Shown: positions 50,337 to 59,601, numbered from the stretch's first letter. The stretch: DNA of 64,000 nt from JANMAT01 sp031359995 (GCA_031359995.1 JANMAT010000116.1:1-64000), one strand, 5' to 3'. Translations and numbers: made by a program. Notes: generated by a model from the letters alone, not told the origin.

Positions 50337-51006
50337 CAGGACGCGCTCTTCGCGGCGCGGCGCCGGGCGATGGCCACGGTGGTGCCGGCGAGCAGCAGGA
50401 CGCCGACGATCACGGCGACGATCACGCCGGTGGATGAGCTGTCGTCGTCGCCATCGTCACTGGCGAGGCCGGTGGTGGAGATGTCGGGCGAGGCGATCGC
50501 GGTGGTGGGCGCGGCTGCGCCCGGCGCCGCCGCCGTGGTGGGCGCCGGGGCGCCCTCGGTCACGGCGAGACGGGGCTGCGGGTGCTGGGTCTCGTCGCCG
50601 CCCTCGGGCACGTCCTCGATCCAGCGGACGGACTCACCGTTGGGGCACGACTCGATGGTGGGGAAGCCGAGCTCGGTGCCGACCTCGGCGCGAGCGGTGA
50701 AGGTGAGGCCGAGGTGCAGGTCTTCGGCCACCGGTCGGGCGCTGCCGTCCCACGTGACCACCTTGCCGGCGATGCTCACCGTCCACCCGTCGGGCGCTTC
50801 GGGCACACGTCGACCGCCTCGGGCGGCAGTTGGGTGGCGACCTTGCTGATGGGCGAGGTGCCGCACCCGTGCTCCACGACGATCTCGACGCGCGTCGGCA
50901 GGCTGGCCTTCGCCGAGGCGGGGTCGAGCTCCACGTGGGCCCAGGCCGGGGCGGCCACGATCAGCGCGGCGGCCACGACAGCACCGGCGGCGAGCGGTCT
51001 GCGCAT
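50336..51006 (-). pseudogene. YcnI-like (DUF1775) copper-associated protein, frameshifted
   Basis: The N-terminal part (signal peptide ending PAWAHVELDPASA, then EIVVEHGCGTSPISKVATQLPPEAVDV) is in one frame, and the rest (PDGWTVSIAGKVVTWDG ... FPTIESCPNGESVRWIEDVPEGG, a Ser/Thr linker, and a C-terminal membrane helix with RRRAAK) is in another. The break is at about 50803-50808; adding one base there restores a full YcnI-like protein with its His after signal cleavage, its Trp, and the C-terminal anchor. It is either a real disruption or a sequencing or assembly slip; flanking sequence looks conserved, which favours the latter. Confidence 0.8.
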
Positions 51007-51027
51007 GGGAAGGGAGGTCCTCTCGGG

Positions 51028-52731
51028 TCAGCGGATGGTGATCGGCGCGGTGAACGTGTGCGATTCGAACTCGCCGAACCGCACGATCACCGTGGCCTGC
51101 CATCGGCCCTTGAACGGTATGCGGACGTTCTCGGTGGTGAAGTGGTTGGGACCGGCAGGGTCGAGGGCGACGGTCAGGTTCTGCACGCCCGCCGAGGGGA
51201 GCGACAGCTCCATGCGGGCTTCGACGGCTCGGGTCAGGGCGCCGCCCGGCGCCGTCACGTACAGGTGCACGCCGGTCTGACCGACTCGGGCGCGGTCGAG
51301 CACGATGTTGGCCGTGGCCCCCTTGTCGAGCAGGGTCACGTTGAACGGCTTGCTCACCTGCTCGATGGCCGGCGGCGACGTCACCAGCCCGGCGGTGATG
51401 GCCAGCACGGCCACGCTGGCCAGCACCTCGGCCGCCACCGAGCGGCGCAGCACCGACGGGGTGCGCATCGCCACGGGCGTGGCCACGGCCACCGCACTGC
51501 CGCTGCCGGGCTCACGGCCGCGGGCTCCGACGTCGTCGCCGACGCCGGCGGCGACCCACCGGTGCAGGGTGCGACGCGAGAGGGCGGCGGCCGCCAGCAG
51601 CAACCCGACCACGAGGACCTTGGCGATCAACAGGTGCCCGTAGGTCGAAGACAGCGCATCCCGTGAGCCCACCTGCCGCCAGGACTGGGCCACGCCCGAC
51701 ACCACGACCGCGGCCACGCAGCCGAAGGCCAGGGGCGAGAAGCGGGCCACCAGCGCGCGGTCCCCGCCGGCGCCCAGAGCGGCGACGAACAGGACGACGA
51801 GCCCGCCGATCCACCACGCCAGGGCCACCAGGTGCACCAGGTCGGCACCCAGGCCGAGCCCGGTGTACCGGCCGGTGTGGGCGTGGCCCGAGAACGCGAT
51901 GGTGGCGGCGCCAGCAGGCCCGAGGAGCAGGGCCGGCATCTGCCACCAGGAGCGCTGGAAGTTGCTGGCGACCAGGCCGAGCGCCAGGCCCACTGCGGCC
52001 ACCGCCACGCGGAACAGCACCTGACGTCCGAAGGCGGTGTGGGCGGTGGCGCGCCAGACCGCCGGCTTCAGCGCCTGGGCCAGGCCGGTGCCCGAGGCGT
52101 AGGCGCCCTGCAGCACCAGCGTGGCCAACGACGCCACGATCAGCACGGAGGCGCTGACGACGAGCACGGTGCGGATGCGGGGATGGTCGGGGGTGAACAG
52201 CACCACGAAGGCGAACCCGCCCGCCATCAGCAGGAACGAGGCGAACACCAGCAGGCGGCTGATGCCGAACAGCACGCCCACGGTGCGGCTGGCCGCGGTG
52301 ACCCCGAGCGTGGCCGCCGCGCCCGGCTGGATCTGGCTCTCCTGCCCGACCGAGAACAGGAAGGATCCCTGCACCGGGTGGCCGTCGGCCGAGACGACGC
52401 GGTACGAGACCAGGAAGGTGCCCTGGCCGAGGCCGGGCAGGCTGCCCTGGACCCTGGCCTTGTCGCCTCCGGGGTGGGAGGGCGAGCCCACCACGACGGG
52501 CTTGCCGGTGGCGTCGAACACGCGGATGGCCCCCAGGGCGGTCTCGACCCCCTCGCCGAAGGTCAGCGTGATGGCGGTGGGCGCGGCGGCGAGCACGACG
52601 TCCTCGGCCGGGTCGGTGCCGATCAGTTCGGTGTGGGCCGACGCCGGCCGGGCCAGGCCGACCAGGCCCACGAGCACGACGGCGAGGCCGAGCAGCAGGC
52701 GGCGGAGGCGGAGGCGGATCACCGCGTGCAC
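51028..52731 (-). CDS. CopC-CopD fusion copper protein
   Basis: 567 residues. After a signal peptide ending PASAHTELIGTDPAEDVVL, the CopC domain starts with the copper-ligand His, with further ligand region SADGHPVQGSFLFSVG. About eight CopD membrane segments follow, with conserved His residues (ATAHTAFGRQVLFR; IAFSGHAHTGRYTG; VHLVALAWWIGGL). A C-terminal exported domain of about 120 residues (VTLLDKGATANIVLDRARVG) ends the protein. It is probably a copper import or handling protein in one operon with the YcnI-like gene. GTG at 52731 has GGAG 9 nt upstream; GTG at 52722 is an alternative. Confidence 0.9.
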   Translation of the reverse strand: MHAVIRLRLRRLLLGLAVVLVGLVGLARPASAHTELIGTDPAEDVVLAAAPTAITLTFGEGVETALGAIRVFDATGKPVVVGSPSHPGGDKARVQGSLPGLGQGTFLVSYRVVSADGHPVQGSFLFSVGQESQIQPGAAATLGVTAASRTVGVLFGISRLLVFASFLLMAGGFAFVVLFTPDHPRIRTVLVVSASVLIVASLATLVLQGAYASGTGLAQALKPAVWRATAHTAFGRQVLFRVAVAAVGLALGLVASNFQRSWWQMPALLLGPAGAATIAFSGHAHTGRYTGLGLGADLVHLVALAWWIGGLVVLFVAALGAGGDRALVARFSPLAFGCVAAVVVSGVAQSWRQVGSRDALSSTYGHLLIAKVLVVGLLLAAAALSRRTLHRWVAAGVGDDVGARGREPGSGSAVAVATPVAMRTPSVLRRSVAAEVLASVAVLAITAGLVTSPPAIEQVSKPFNVTLLDKGATANIVLDRARVGQTGVHLYVTAPGGALTRAVEARMELSLPSAGVQNLTVALDPAGPNHFTTENVRIPFKGRWQATVIVRFGEFESHTFTAPITIR

Positions 52732-52866
52732 CGTATGCCGCTCCGGGCGCGCGCGGCAGGGCTCGTCGCCCACCAGCCGCCGCCGCATCGACCCATCACC
52801 GTGTAGTCGCCGTCCAGCGTCATCCGGTTCCCGGTCCGGATAGAAACCTGGGCGTCCGCGCTCGGG

Positions 52867-54126
52867 TCAGTCGGTGCCGGTCAGGACCCACGTCTGCCCG
52901 TCGGGGGTGTCGCGGACGTCGACCCCGGCGGCGGCGAGGCCGTCACGTATCTGGTCGGACGCCGCCCAGTCCTTGGCCGCTCGCACCCGGGCTCGCAGCT
53001 CCAGGGCGACCTCGACCACGGGAGCGAGGACCTCGCGGGGGTCGCGCGCCCCGTGCACGGCCACCTCGCCGAGGCGCACGAACATGGAACGCAGGATGCT
53101 GCGGGCCCGATCGGGCTCGTCGGTGGCGGAGTTGTCGCCCCGCCACGCCTGCAACGTCTCCTCGAGCTCGAGCGTGCGGCGTACCGCGCCGTTCACGTCA
53201 CGCCCGGCCAGCGCGGCGGTGAACTCGGCGTCGAGCCGGCGGGCCTCGTCGAGCAGCGGGGTCCGGACCGACGCGGTGTCGTCGGGGTCGGCGGCCGCCA
53301 CCGGCGCGGCCACGACCGACGGGGGGGCCCCGGCGAGCGCGCCGCTGGCCGCGGCGCGCAGCTCGGCGAAGGTGAGGGTGGTGCCGGCCGGGAACACGGT
53401 CGAGGCGCCCCGGCGGCGGATGGTCAGCCCGCCCAGGCCGGCCACGTCCAGCGTCTCGGCCTCCAGGTCGAACACGACCACGGTGTGCTCGTCGACACCG
53501 AGGACGAAGGCGTCGTCGGGCAGCTGGGCTTCCATCAGCAGGAGGCGGCGCTCGCCCAGGTAGCAGTAGCGCGTGTCGTGGTGCCCGCCCTCGGCGTTGT
53601 CGTAGTGGGGGATGACCGCGGCGTGCAGGTCGAGGGTCGCCAGCAGGTCGAGTCCCCGGGCCCACACGGGGTCCTCGCCCGCCTTGTACACCTCGTACAC
53701 GGGCACGGTGTAGCGGCCCACCGTCAGCGCGGCGGCGCTGGAGAACACCACCGCGCCACCGCGGCGCAGCTTGTCGATCAGCAGGTCGGCGATGCCCGAG
53801 CCCTGCCAGGTGCGCAGCACGTAGGTGGGGCTGCCCGGTCCGGCGAACACCCAGCCCGCCTCGCGCACCCGGGTGCGGGCCGTCTCGGCGGTGAGCGCAT
53901 CGATGGCGGACGATCGGTACGACGCCACGCCGACCTCGCGGCCGACGCTCCTGGTGAAGTACTCCTGTGCCCGCGCCGTGATGTCGTCGGCGTTCTCCTG
54001 GAAGCCGTAGGGCGTGTCGAGCATGACCGCCGGCGCGTCACCGACAGCGGCGAAGAGGCGCCGGTGGGGCTTGATCATGGTCGGCGTCGTCTCGGCCGAT
54101 CCCATCACGGCGAGCAGGCGGGTCAT
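52867..54126 (-). CDS. S51-like peptidase/GATase1-like protein fused to CysRS-like C-terminal domain
   Basis: 419 residues. Residues 1 to about 270 look like a Dipeptidase E/cyanophycinase-type protein: LLAVMGSAETTPTMIKPHR, VFAGPGSPTYVLRTW, then GAVVFSSAAALTVG in place of the G-x-S-A-G nucleophile loop, and IPHYDNAEGGHHDTR. The last 130 residues (DAEFTAALAGRDVNGAVRRT; RARVRAAKDWAASDQIRDGL; VRDTPDGQTW) match the C-terminal DALR-type/tail domain of cysteinyl-tRNA synthetase. I know of no function for the fusion; tRNA-linked or mycothiol-linked chemistry is speculative. The ATG overlaps the alpha/beta hydrolase stop. Confidence 0.75.
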   Translation of the reverse strand: MTRLLAVMGSAETTPTMIKPHRRLFAAVGDAPAVMLDTPYGFQENADDITARAQEYFTRSVGREVGVASYRSSAIDALTAETARTRVREAGWVFAGPGSPTYVLRTWQGSGIADLLIDKLRRGGAVVFSSAAALTVGRYTVPVYEVYKAGEDPVWARGLDLLATLDLHAAVIPHYDNAEGGHHDTRYCYLGERRLLLMEAQLPDDAFVLGVDEHTVVVFDLEAETLDVAGLGGLTIRRRGASTVFPAGTTLTFAELRAAASGALAGAPPSVVAAPVAAADPDDTASVRTPLLDEARRLDAEFTAALAGRDVNGAVRRTLELEETLQAWRGDNSATDEPDRARSILRSMFVRLGEVAVHGARDPREVLAPVVEVALELRARVRAAKDWAASDQIRDGLAAAGVDVRDTPDGQTWVLTGTD

Positions 54127-55001
54127 GCGAAGAAACCGTCCTCGGTGGCGTCGTGCAGCACGGCGGCCACACGATCGGGGTGTTGGGCGTGCACGTCGTG
54201 GTCGGCGGGGGCGAACCACACGGTGCGGCTGCGGCTGAGCGCAGCCTCCATGGCCGCCACCGCATCCTGCTTCGAGTGCGTCCACGCCACGTCGCCGGAG
54301 TCGGCCGGGAGCCACAGCACGCCGGTGTCGATGGCCGCGGCGCGGGCGAGCGGGCGGTGGTCCCACATGCCCCGCAGGATCCGGAGGTGCCGCTCGCGCG
54401 TGAGCCAGGGCCGGATGGTGCCGTCGGGCAGGACCTCGAAGTTCTCCAGGGCGCCGGCCAGGCCCTCGGCCGGCCAGTCGGGATGCGATGACCGCATGGC
54501 CCCTTCGATGCGGCTGCGGGCCATGCCGGTCAGGTTCGGTGGCGCCAGCGCCCGCTCGCAGTCGTCCCATGTGGCGAAGCGCGACGAGATCTCGATGAAG
54601 CCCCCGTCCACGCACGCCACGCCCGCGATGGGGGCGGCGTGGGCCGCGGCCAGTTCGATCACGACGTTGCCGCCCCACGACTGGCCCACGGCGACGGGGC
54701 GGTCCCAGCCGGTGGCCTCGATCACCCGGGCGAGGTCGCCGGCCACGGTGGGCATGTCGTACCCGCTGTCGGGCTTCGAGGAGCGCCCGTGGCCGCGCTG
54801 GTTCACGGCGAGCACAGGGTGCCCGAGCGTGGCCAGGTGGCCGGCGACGCCGTCCCACAGGCGGGCGTTCGAGGCCAGGCCGTGCACCAGCACGAAGGCC
54901 CGCCCGCCGGCACCCGCCGGCGCCCAGTCGAACGCTTCCAGCTCGATGCCGTCGCCGACGTCGATGGTGCGGGGCGTCGGGGCCGGGGTCATGACCGCCA
55001 T
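54123..55001 (-). CDS. Alpha/beta hydrolase
   Basis: 292 residues. Clear alpha/beta hydrolase: FVLVHGLASNARLWDG (oxyanion), LAVNQRGHGRS, nucleophile elbow VGQSWGGNVV (Ser near 108), and a C-terminal acid/His in FAPADHDVHAQHPDRV. No signal peptide. Substrate unknown. ATG at 55001 has GTGGGG upstream; ATG at 54992 is the alternative. Operon with the peptidase-like fusion. Confidence 0.85.
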   Translation of the reverse strand: MAVMTPAPTPRTIDVGDGIELEAFDWAPAGAGGRAFVLVHGLASNARLWDGVAGHLATLGHPVLAVNQRGHGRSSKPDSGYDMPTVAGDLARVIEATGWDRPVAVGQSWGGNVVIELAAAHAAPIAGVACVDGGFIEISSRFATWDDCERALAPPNLTGMARSRIEGAMRSSHPDWPAEGLAGALENFEVLPDGTIRPWLTRERHLRILRGMWDHRPLARAAAIDTGVLWLPADSGDVAWTHSKQDAVAAMEAALSRSRTVWFAPADHDVHAQHPDRVAAVLHDATEDGFFA

Positions 55002-55038
55002 TGAACCCCACCGCGCCGGCCGGGCACGGGCCGGACCA

Positions 55039-55608
55039 TCATGCCGACGGTTCGGCGGTGTCGCGGCGGCGCAGCTCGCCGCGCAGGTGGTCGATCTCGC
55101 GGCGGCGGTTCCGCCGGGAGGCGACCAGGTACAACCCGCCGGCGAAGGCGAGGGCACCGAGGACGGCACCGATCAGGCTGGCGCCCCGGAACCCGGTGCC
55201 CCGCCCGAGCAGGATCGTGCGGGCGTCGCGTGCGCCGGCTCCGCGACCGAGCACGATGCCGAGCGTGATGAGGTTCGGCGCCGCCACCAGAAGGGCTGCC
55301 GCCACCAGGATGCCGCGGCGCTTCCAGCTCACGTTGCGCTTCACGGCGAAGCGGGCGATGGTCAGTGGCACGGCGGTGAACACCGCGCCGATGAACAGGC
55401 CGAACGTGATGCCGCTTGCATAGCTGCTGTCGACCCGGTCGGCGATGCGGTGGGCCCACCAGCGCGGCAGGAACGAGGTCACGAACAGCAGGGTCAGCGC
55501 CACCACCGCGAGGCCGACGAGCGTGAGCACCACCTTCTGCTTCCCGCTGCGCCCGGGACGGTCCGGGGCCGGCGCGGGGCGAGCGGGTGAGGGTTCGCGG
55601 TCGGTCAC
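55039..55608 (-). CDS. Membrane protein, about four segments
   Basis: 189 residues. Basic, Pro-rich N-terminus, four hydrophobic helices (VVLTLVGLAVVALTLLFVT; ITFGLFIGAVFTAVPLTI; GILVAAALLVAAPNLITLG; ASLIGAVLGALAFAGGLYLV), and a charged C-terminal tail (RRNRRREIDHLRGELRRRD). It resembles conserved actinobacterial permease-like proteins; function unknown. The GTG start overlaps the preceding gene's stop (GTGA). Confidence 0.65.
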   Translation of the reverse strand: MTDREPSPARPAPAPDRPGRSGKQKVVLTLVGLAVVALTLLFVTSFLPRWWAHRIADRVDSSYASGITFGLFIGAVFTAVPLTIARFAVKRNVSWKRRGILVAAALLVAAPNLITLGIVLGRGAGARDARTILLGRGTGFRGASLIGAVLGALAFAGGLYLVASRRNRRREIDHLRGELRRRDTAEPSA

Positions 55609-56153
55609 TCTGGCGATCTTGACACGTCGGGCGCGACCGGTCGCTCCCGCCCGAGGAAGGCGCCCAGGGTCAGCAGCACGCCCGACAGCGCGCATGCACC
55701 CTCGAACACGCCGACCGTCGGGTTCTGCCCCAGCGAGTCGACGACGCCGAGCACCACGAGCACCGCGGCGGCCAACGCCGACAGCGGGAGCACCCATCGC
55801 GTGTCGGTGACGGTGGCCAGCAGCATGGCCACGGGCACGGCGAAGGGCAGGGGCTTGACCGCGAGCCACCACGGGTCGGCGTCCACCAGGAACGCCGACT
55901 GGGCCAGGGCTCCCATGCCGGCCATGATCACGCACCAGCCCAGCCCCATGATCCAACGCCAGGCCGCGCTCAGCCGGCTGCGGTGGGGGCGAACCGGCCG
56001 CTCGTCGGCGTTCGCCGGCGGCGGCGTCCACGCAGGTGGCGGCGGCGTCCACGCAGGTGGCGGCGGTAGCGGCGGGGGAGGTAGGGCCGAGGGGCTGTTC
56101 CCCACGGGAACGCCGAGGCTCTCGGCGGGGTGAGGCGGCGGCGGCAGTTCCAT
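55605..56153 (-). CDS. Pro-rich membrane protein
   Basis: 182 residues. The first 55 residues are Pro/Ala/Trp-rich, with a PPPAWTP repeat encoded by a 21-bp tandem duplication. Four hydrophobic helices follow (from WIMGLGWCVIMAGMGALAQ on). Likely cytoplasmic Pro-rich tail and membrane-embedded core. No family recognised. Co-translated with the next membrane gene. Confidence 0.6.
   Translation of the reverse strand: MELPPPPHPAESLGVPVGNSPSALPPPPLPPPPAWTPPPPAWTPPPANADERPVRPHRSRLSAAWRWIMGLGWCVIMAGMGALAQSAFLVDADPWWLAVKPLPFAVPVAMLLATVTDTRWVLPLSALAAAVLVVLGVVDSLGQNPTVGVFEGACALSGVLLTLGAFLGRERPVAPDVSRSPE
56020..56061. repeat. Exact 21-bp tandem duplication
   Basis: Positions 56020-56040 and 56041-56061 are identical. 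The period is a multiple of three, so it adds seven residues to the Pro-rich tail without breaking the frame. Confidence 0.9.
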
Positions 56154-56283
56154 GGACGAGGTCGCACCCTAGCGGCCGTTGCGTCCAGCAGGGGGTCGTA
56201 GCCGGACCTCATCGAGACGGACCCTCACCGAACGCGAAGGCTTTCCGAACCGATCCCGAAGCTGCCCGGGTGGTGGGGCCCAC

Positions 56284-56289
56284 TAGCCT
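56284..56289 (+). promoter_or_regulatory. -10 box for leaderless glycosyltransferase mRNA
   Basis: TAGCCT, 8 nt before the ATG at 56298, no ribosome site. The 144-bp gap upstream otherwise holds nothing I recognise. Confidence 0.5.
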
Positions 56290-56297
56290 TGCCTCCG

Positions 56298-57053
56298 ATG
56301 TCCGAGTCGTCAGCGCCGTTCCAGCTCCTCACGATCTTCTTCCCCATGTGGAACGAGGAGCAGTACCTCCACCGGGCCCTGGGGGCGGCGCGCGAGGCGT
56401 GCGCCGTGCTCATCGACCAGGGCGAGATCGCCGACTACGAGCTGCTGATCGTAGACGATGCGTCCACCGACACCACCCCGCAGCTGGCCGATGCCGAAGC
56501 AGTGCGCGACCCTCGGGTGCGGGTGGTGCACCACCCGGTCAACCGCAAGCTCGGCGGTTCGTTGAAGACCGGCTTCAACGAAGCCCGCGGCGACCTCATC
56601 CTGTACAGCGATGCCGACCTGCCCATCGACATGGACGAGCTGGTGAAGGCGTGCCGGGTCCTGCGGCACTACGAGGCCGACATCGTGAGCACGTACCGCC
56701 TCGACCGCACCGGTGAGGGCTACGTCCGCACGATCTACTCGTTCTTCTACAACTCGCTCGTGCGCGTGTTCTTCGGGGTGCGCCTGCGTGACGTCAACTT
56801 CGCGTTCAAGCTGTGCCGCCGGCAGATCTTCGACCACGTGAAGCTGGAGAGCGAGGGAAGCTTCATCGACGCCGAGCTGGTGATCCGCGCCATGAAGTAC
56901 GGCTACCGGGTGGTCCAGTTCGGGGTCGACTACTTCCCCCGCACCCGTGGGGTGTCGACCTTGTCGTCGCCCGGCGTCATCGTGACGATCCTGAAGGAGA
57001 TGTGGTCCCTGCGGTCCGACCTCCAGAAGATCGAGCCCGTCGTCGAGCGGTGA
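56298..57053 (+). CDS. GT2 family glycosyltransferase (DPM1-like)
   Basis: 251 residues. GT-A fold with LTIFFPMWNEEQYLHRAL, LLIVDDASTDTTPQL, GSLKTGFNEARGDLILYSDADLPID (DxD-like metal site), and VNFAFKLCRR, like dolichyl/polyprenyl-phosphate mannose synthases. No membrane segment, so it probably works at the inner membrane face, making a polyprenyl-linked sugar. ATG at 56298; a TTG at 56289 is unlikely. Confidence 0.9.
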   Translation: MSESSAPFQLLTIFFPMWNEEQYLHRALGAAREACAVLIDQGEIADYELLIVDDASTDTTPQLADAEAVRDPRVRVVHHPVNRKLGGSLKTGFNEARGDLILYSDADLPIDMDELVKACRVLRHYEADIVSTYRLDRTGEGYVRTIYSFFYNSLVRVFFGVRLRDVNFAFKLCRRQIFDHVKLESEGSFIDAELVIRAMKYGYRVVQFGVDYFPRTRGVSTLSSPGVIVTILKEMWSLRSDLQKIEPVVER

Positions 57054-57165
57054 CCCACGGTGAGCCCCGTCACGTGACGTGGCGGTGGATCACCCGATTG
57101 CTAAGGTCTTCGCCTTGAGGGCGGAGTCCTGACCGGGTTCGGGCGCGTCGATTGGGAGCGGAGAG

Positions 57166-58272
57166 ATGGGCAGGTGGTTGCGCTGGGCCGCAGGGGTCGC
57201 TGCCGTCGCGCTCGTGGGCACCGCGTGCTCGCCGAACCCTTCCGGCGGTGCGGGTGACACGACCCTGCCTCCCGAGGACGCGCCGACCTCGGCCCCGTTC
57301 GAGGTCCCGCTGCCCACCGACCCGAACGCGCCCACCACGACCACGGCCAAGGTGCCGTTGTCCGGCCCGCTCGACAAGGGCTCGCAGGGGGAAGAGGTCA
57401 AGCGCCTCCAGCGCCGGCTGCTCGAGCTCCACTTCGATCCGGGCGGCGTCGACGGCACGTTCGGCACGTTCACCGAGCAGGCGGTGTGGGCCTACAAGAA
57501 GCTGATCACGGGCGCGCTGGCCAAGGGCGTGGACGCCAAGGTCACGCCCGAGCTGTGGGACCGCATGCAGGAGCCGCTCGGCTGGAAGCCCGAGAAGCAG
57601 GGAGACACGCCGCGCCACCTCGAGGTGTTCCTGCCCCAGCAGGTGGCGGTGCTCGTCACCAACGGCGTGCCCGCCCTCATCACCCACATCTCCACCGGCA
57701 ACGGCAAGCAGTGGTGCAACTTCCGGCGCCCGCTGCCCGACCCGAACGGCGACCCCAACACCACCACCACGGTGTCGCCCGTGAAGTACTGCGGCGTGTC
57801 GGTCACGCCCGCGGGCATGTACCGGTTCGCGCTGAAGCGCAAGGACTGGTACTCGGGCTACTACGGCGACCTGTACAACCCGGTGTTCTTCAACGGCGGC
57901 ATCGCGGTGCACGGCTTCAACACGGTGCCCAACGAGCCGGCCTCGCACGGGTGCATCCGCATCCCGAACCACATCGCCAACTACTTCCAGACCCTGGTGC
58001 GCATCAACGACCAGGTGTTCGTGTTCGACGGCGTCCACGACCCGACGATGCTCGGGCCGGTACCGGCACCGATCGACATCCTGGACCCGAGCGCCACCAC
58101 CACGCTGGCGCCCACCACCACGGTGGCCAAGAGCACGACCACGGCCAAGGCGACCACCACGGCGCCGGCCACCACGGTGGCGCCGCCGACCACACCGGCC
58201 ACCACGGCGCCCAAGCCCAGCGCCACCGTGCCCACCGCCACCACGGCTACGCCCACAACCGTCAAGGCCTGA
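57166..58272 (+). CDS. L,D-transpeptidase lipoprotein with peptidoglycan-binding domain
   Basis: 368 residues. Lipobox LVGTAC (Cys21), a Pro/Thr linker, a PG_binding_1 domain (SQGEEVKRLQRRLLELHFDPGGVDGTFG), then a YkuD catalytic domain with the signature SHGCIRIPNHIANYF (His, Cys, Arg). The last 70 residues are Thr/Ala/Pro-rich, probably a wall-spanning tail, which is unusual at the C-terminus. It forms 3-3 cross-links in peptidoglycan. Ribosome site GGAGCGGAGAG; a TAAGGT at 57102-57107 may be the -10, with a 10-bp palindrome GTCACGTGAC at 57069. Confidence 0.9.
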   Translation: MGRWLRWAAGVAAVALVGTACSPNPSGGAGDTTLPPEDAPTSAPFEVPLPTDPNAPTTTTAKVPLSGPLDKGSQGEEVKRLQRRLLELHFDPGGVDGTFGTFTEQAVWAYKKLITGALAKGVDAKVTPELWDRMQEPLGWKPEKQGDTPRHLEVFLPQQVAVLVTNGVPALITHISTGNGKQWCNFRRPLPDPNGDPNTTTTVSPVKYCGVSVTPAGMYRFALKRKDWYSGYYGDLYNPVFFNGGIAVHGFNTVPNEPASHGCIRIPNHIANYFQTLVRINDQVFVFDGVHDPTMLGPVPAPIDILDPSATTTLAPTTTVAKSTTTAKATTTAPATTVAPPTTPATTAPKPSATVPTATTATPTTVKA

Positions 58273-58317
58273 TCGTCTCCTCATAGGTTCCTCACACCTG
58301 GGTCCGACGATGGGCCC

Positions 58318-59583
58318 ATGGAGGAACGTGCACTCATCGCCCGCCTGCACCGTCGGGCCGGGTTCGGACTGACCGGTGCGGAGCTCGACGCCGCCGTTGC
58401 CGCCGGGCTGACCGCCGAGGTCGCCCGTCTGGTGCGGCCCGACGGCGCCGGCGCGGCCGCCGCTGCCGACCCGTTCACGGGGCTCGAACTGGGCTTCGAG
58501 AAGGGCCAGGCCCGGAGCCGGCTCGTCGGGGCCGCCGACGCCTGGCTGACCCGCATGGTCACCACGCCGCGGCCGGGCATCGAACGGCTCGCGTGGTTCT
58601 GGCACGGTCACCTGGTGTCGGCGGCGCCGAAGGTGAAGTCGCCCGCCCTGCTGGCCGAGCAGGTGCGCCTGCTCTGGCGGCTCGGCGGCGGTTCGTTCCC
58701 CGCCCTCGTCACAGCGATCACCACCGACCCGGCCATGCTGGCGTACCTGGACGGCTCGGGTTCCAGCGGCGCCGAGCCGAACGAGAACTATGGCCGCGAG
58801 CTCATGGAGCTGTTCACGCTGGGCCGCACCGCCGGCTACACCGAGGCCGACGTGCAGGTGGCGGCGCGGGCGCTGACCGGCTACGTGGTGCGCGGTCGGC
58901 TGGAGGAGCACCCGAAGGTCGCCTTCGTCGCCCGCGATCACGACGACGCGCCGCGCATCCTGGTGGGTCTCGGTGGGGTGCACGACGTGGACACGGTGGT
59001 GGCGGCGGTGACCGGCCATCCGGCCTGCGCGCCCTACGTCGCCGGTCGGCTGGCCCGCACCGTGCTCGGCCCCGACGTGGGGGGCGACGTGATCGCCCGG
59101 CTGGCCGACCGCTTCCGCACCAGCGGGCTCGACGTGACCGCGCTGTTCGAGGCGACCGTGCAGGAGCTGGCCGCCGGAACCGGCGGCGGCCCGGTGGTGC
59201 TGGCGCCGGTGCCGTGGCTCGTGATGGCCGAGAAGGCCTGTGGCGTGCGCCTGACGGCCAGGGCCCGCATGGCCGGGCTGCGCGCCGCCGGGCAGGTGCC
59301 GTTCCTGGCCCCCAACGTGGCCGGTTGGCCGAGTGGTGAGGCGTGGTTCTCGTCGGCCGCGGTGGTGGCCCGGTTCGGGCTCGCCTCGGCTGTGGCCGAC
59401 TCGGTGGCTGCCGATCATGCCGCGCTGGCCGCCGCCGGTGCCGCCGACTCTGCCGCGCTGGCCGCCGCCCTCGGGCTGGGCGTGCCGTTCGGCGCCGACA
59501 CGGTGCGCGACCTGGCCGCCGTGCGCGAGCCCCGTGCCCGTCTCGTGGTGGCGCTGACCGCGCCCGACTTCGTGCTGGCCTGA
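58318..59583 (+). CDS. DUF1800 family protein
   Basis: 421 residues. LIARLHRRAGFGLTGAELDAAV, then WFWHGHLVSAAPKVKSPALLAEQVRLLW, ENYGRELMELFTLGRTAGYTEADV and VPFLAPNVAGWPSGEAW match the DUF1800 pattern. No clear signal peptide. It is almost always paired with a DUF1501 protein, as here (18-bp gap). Function unknown; a secreted or cell-envelope role is suspected for the pair. Confidence 0.9.
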   Translation: MEERALIARLHRRAGFGLTGAELDAAVAAGLTAEVARLVRPDGAGAAAAADPFTGLELGFEKGQARSRLVGAADAWLTRMVTTPRPGIERLAWFWHGHLVSAAPKVKSPALLAEQVRLLWRLGGGSFPALVTAITTDPAMLAYLDGSGSSGAEPNENYGRELMELFTLGRTAGYTEADVQVAARALTGYVVRGRLEEHPKVAFVARDHDDAPRILVGLGGVHDVDTVVAAVTGHPACAPYVAGRLARTVLGPDVGGDVIARLADRFRTSGLDVTALFEATVQELAAGTGGGPVVLAPVPWLVMAEKACGVRLTARARMAGLRAAGQVPFLAPNVAGWPSGEAWFSSAAVVARFGLASAVADSVAADHAALAAAGAADSAALAAALGLGVPFGADTVRDLAAVREPRARLVVALTAPDFVLA

Positions 59584-59601
59584 GCGAGAGGACTCCCTGT
59601 C

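Noticed and set aside
58100..58270. Threonine-codon repeats (ACC-rich) resembling a CRISPR or tandem array
   Set aside because: They encode the low-complexity Thr/Ala/Pro tail of the L,D-transpeptidase; there are no regular repeats with unique spacers.
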